Position numbers and translations under genes: made by a program. A stretch of 64,000 nt of DNA from Macrosoma leucophasiata (taxonomy: Eukaryota; Arthropoda; Insecta; Lepidoptera; Hedylidae): the NCBI GenBank assembly GCA_036365455.1, contig JAWQUS010000023.1, forward strand, positions 8,618,001 through 8,682,000, written 5' to 3'. Shown one piece after another: positions 61,586 through 64,000 of this stretch (the stretch's first letter is position 1; every line of letters begins with the position of its first letter). The notes under the pieces are model-generated. The model did not search any database and had not been told where the DNA came from. It saw only the letters and a list, made by a program, of their open reading frames with translations.

Positions 61586-61957
61586 AAATATATTATAATG
61601 TATTTATACAAATACATTATAATTTGTATCTCTCCAACTGAATTAAAACTTAACAAGCAGCCATGAAAATGGCTATAAATATTTAAATCTCAGTTTATTA
61701 CCTTATCTATTCCATGGAAACGAGACTGCGTTGTCAAGAAAGGTCGTACGGAAGAGGAAAATTACGAGGGAGTGACCGACCTGACTCTTAATTTTATCTT
61801 GCGCGGTAATTCTGTTAGACCGACTACAAAGGACTTTACGAACAAGCGATTCTTGATATTTCTTGATGTATGGGAAGGATAGAAAATAGGTTAATTTTCT
61901 TATTCATTGGTAAACACCATCCTTATGGGATAATCTGTGATGTTAGGCAGTTACGCC

Positions 61958-62150
61958 ACCGTAGTGTAGTGGTAGCATGCCACTACTGCTAAGCCCATTG
62001 GGTCCTAGGTTCGATTCCCGGGACGAGGTCTAACAGAGACAAAGATGTATCCTTTGTTTTTGGTGCTATTGGGTATTTAGAGGAAGTTTTCTAGTGCCTG
62101 CTTGGAGTTTGGTAATGTTCGCGCGTGGTCAATAATATCGCTAACTGTTA
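61958..62150 (+). mobile_element. tRNA-derived SINE
   Basis: GTAGTGTAGTGGTAGCATG (A box) and CCTAGGTTCGATTCCCGGG (B box), then a body containing TTTTGGTGCTATTGGG. Confidence 0.7.
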
Positions 62151-62280
62151 CATGGGTCAAAATATAACCGGCGTGTAGTTATGAACATGGCATTTATGTA
62201 TTAAATTTTTCCATGATGGCTGCAGAATAATGAAAGAAATATTTGTATACATACTCATTTATTTATCAATTTCTTCAACT

Positions 62281-62432
62281 CTAAGGCTGGGTTGCACCAA
62301 GATATTTGTTACAGTTTAAGTAACATTTCACATACTCCTTTAACTTAAAGAAATCTGTTAAAGTTAGAGTAGGGTGTGAAATGTTACAATAACTTTAACT
62401 TTTACAAATATCTTGGTGCAACCCAGCCTAGA
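62281..62432. mobile_element. TA-type MITE, TIR GGCTGGGTTGCACCAAGATA
   Basis: About 28-bp near-perfect TIRs with TA on each side, about 150 bp long, no ORF. Confidence 0.9.
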
Positions 62433-62595
62433 GGCAGCCAGCATAATATATTATACTATTTTTAAATTCTACGAATAAGTAGTGATTGACTACGCTGCGT
62501 AGCGTTTAGCTACGACTACTACGATACGTAACTTTGTGCTACGAGTTCACTGTCGTGTCTTTACCAGGAGTATATGCCACATTAGAGTTAAGAAG

Positions 62596-62662
62596 AAGAT
62601 TCTTTCTAATATTATGAAGGATCATGTGCACATGATCCTTCTTATTATTAGGATTAGAAAAA
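62596..62662. repeat. 26-bp perfect palindrome with longer imperfect arms
   Basis: 62616-62641 is a perfect palindrome centred on ATGTGCACAT. TTTCTAAT and ATTAGAAA outside extend it. Confidence 0.85.
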
Positions 62663-62769
62663 AATGATAATACTTTTTGAGAAGTTCTAGAACAAAAGTC
62701 CTTCATGACGATCTACAGAAGAAAATGGCGGTATTAAATACAAAACACCAAACACTACGAGTATTAGGT

Positions 62770-63515
62770 ACATTTTTTTTTTTTTTTTTTTTTTTTTATG
62801 TCTGAAGGTTGACAGACAAGCAAACGGGCCACCTGATGGAAAGTGGTCACCGTCGCCTATGAACATTTGCAACACCAGGGGAGTTGCCAACGCGCTGCCA
62901 GCCCTGAAGGACTCTTTTGACGCCATTTTTGAAGAACCCCATATTGTAGCACCTAGGGAACACCTCAGAGGGAAGTTCGTTCCACAATTTACACGTTCTG
63001 GGCAGGAACGAACGTGAAAACCGCACCGTTGAACACTGCCAGGTGTCCAGTCGGTGTGGGTGGAACTTCTCTCTTCGGCGGGTAGTACGGTGTAGGAAAA
63101 GAGACGGTGGCACCATGTCAAACAGTTCAGCAGAGCACTCACCATTGTAGAGACGGTACAACACGCACAGACTCCCAATGTCCCTGCGCAGGCTCAGATG
63201 TTCGAGCCTGTCGGTAAGTCCTGGATCGTTAACAATACGAACGGCGCGTTTTTGTAGGGAGTCAAGTGGACCAAGCTGGTATTTGGGGGCTCCCGCCCAC
63301 AAATGAGAGCAGTATTCCAGATGGGGCCGCACTTGGGCCTTATAAAGCTGTAGTAGCTGCCCCGATGTGAAATACTGCCTCGCTTTGTTAAGCACCCCCA
63401 ACTTTTTGGATGCCAACTTGGTCTTACACTCAATGTGACTCCCGAATTGCACTTCGTTCGATATGTCAACGCCCAGGATACCGATACTCTTATCAACGGC
63501 GAGCGGAATGCCCAA
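62770..63515 (-). pseudogene. 5'-truncated LINE with poly(A) tail and an open 222-codon RT C-terminus
   Basis: On the minus strand the frame 63515-62847 is open, from [20 protein letters not shown] through YKAQVRPHLEYCSHLWAGAP and [13 protein letters not shown] to [12 protein letters not shown]. A long T run at 62770-62798 is its poly(A) tail. The catalytic RT motifs are missing. It is the best-preserved copy of the family at 12433. Confidence 0.88.
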
Positions 63516-63654
63516 AATTATGCATTATACATTATGAAATTATAAAAAAAAAGTAGAACAATTTAAATTCCATATTAATTAGACGTGGAGGCGCGAGGAT
63601 CATTAGATTGCGTTGCGCAATTTTCGGCGTGGAAAGGATATTGTGGTGAGTGTA

Positions 63655-63712
63655 TCTTCACGCCAGGTCCGGGTAACGGGGTAGGCAGAGAGTGTAGAGC
63701 GCCAGATATTGT
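63655..63712 (-). repeat. LINE 3'-end fragment (same family as 41155)
   Basis: Reverse complement of GGCGCTCTACACTCTCTGCC and TACCCCGTTA...CCTGGCGTGAAGATACA. Confidence 0.65.
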
Positions 63713-64000
63713 AGTGTTGTGGATTAAGGGGTAACAATGTTCAGGTACGCACGAATAAAGAATTTAGCTTTCTTCCGTTGTGCCTGCGTCTGTGGCTTCC
63801 GCACAAATTAACTGAACCGTTTTGGGATCATGAATAATTGTATATTTTTAATTCTGTTCGCGTCTTAAGTACACTTTAGAATACCTTCATTCATTTTAAA
63901 TATAAAAGATAAACTGCATCTATTTTTGGATCACCGGTTGACGGCAACATTGTGTCGCGTTAGCGGTGTTTAATTTAAAAAAAATCCATGCCACAATAGC

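Noticed and set aside
1..64000. CRISPR arrays, operons, integrons, prophage or other prokaryotic systems
   Set aside because: Spliced genes with insect-type transposons throughout; the tandem arrays lack unique spacers.

Overview
The window is insect nuclear DNA, most likely from a moth or butterfly. Supporting signs are AT-rich sequence, spliced genes with GT-AG introns, a CR1/Jockey-type LINE, an RTE-type LINE tail, mariner, many MITEs and tRNA-derived SINEs. The species cannot be named from sequence alone.

Three protein genes are present. (1) Minus strand, 1-253: the first coding exon of NELF-B, a subunit of the negative elongation factor that holds paused RNA polymerase II; the rest lies off the left edge. 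(2) Plus strand, 5274-19124: a complete 11-exon CWF19L1 gene (CwfJ family, lariat-debranching and spliceosome-associated), giving a 534-residue protein when spliced. (3) Minus strand, 60611 down to 22270: the 3' 26 exons of a Dscam-family cell-adhesion receptor, best matching the Dscam2/AbsCAM type. They run from the second half of Ig6 through Ig7-Ig9, FN1-FN4, Ig10, FN5-FN6, one membrane helix and a cytoplasmic tail ending QINV. The 26 exons join in one open frame of 1377 residues plus stop. The 5' exons lie beyond 64000. NELF-B and CWF19L1 are divergent; CWF19L1 and Dscam2 are convergent with about 3.1 kb between their stop codons.

Region by region: 254-5273 is the divergent intergenic stretch, now occupied by a 1.8 kb inverted 'CTAG' simple-repeat satellite (1490-3240), dispersed repeats and a 763 bp DNA transposon carrying an intact helix-turn-helix ORF (4226-4988). 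5274-19124 is CWF19L1 with repeat-filled introns; intron 7 holds a nested composite with a broken LINE. 19125-22269 is convergent intergenic DNA. 22270-60611 is Dscam2, whose introns hold a 16-bp GC-rich satellite with a 96-bp higher-order period (47742-48246), a 2 kb TIR element with a nested MITE (34018-36018), a mariner with a dead catalytic site and a nested MITE (52156-53936), a tRNA-like inverted/tandem duplication (56395-57095), and hAT and TA-type MITEs. 60612-64000 is intron or 5' flank with a 5'-truncated poly(A) LINE.

The most unusual signal is that at least seven of the 26 visible Dscam2 exons have a partial, decayed copy of themselves in the intron just downstream. Several copies still read in frame with conservative changes. 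Tandem exon duplication is how the Dscam family gained its mutually exclusive exons, so these look like relics of repeated, failed exon-duplication events. No operon, CRISPR array or prokaryotic feature is present.
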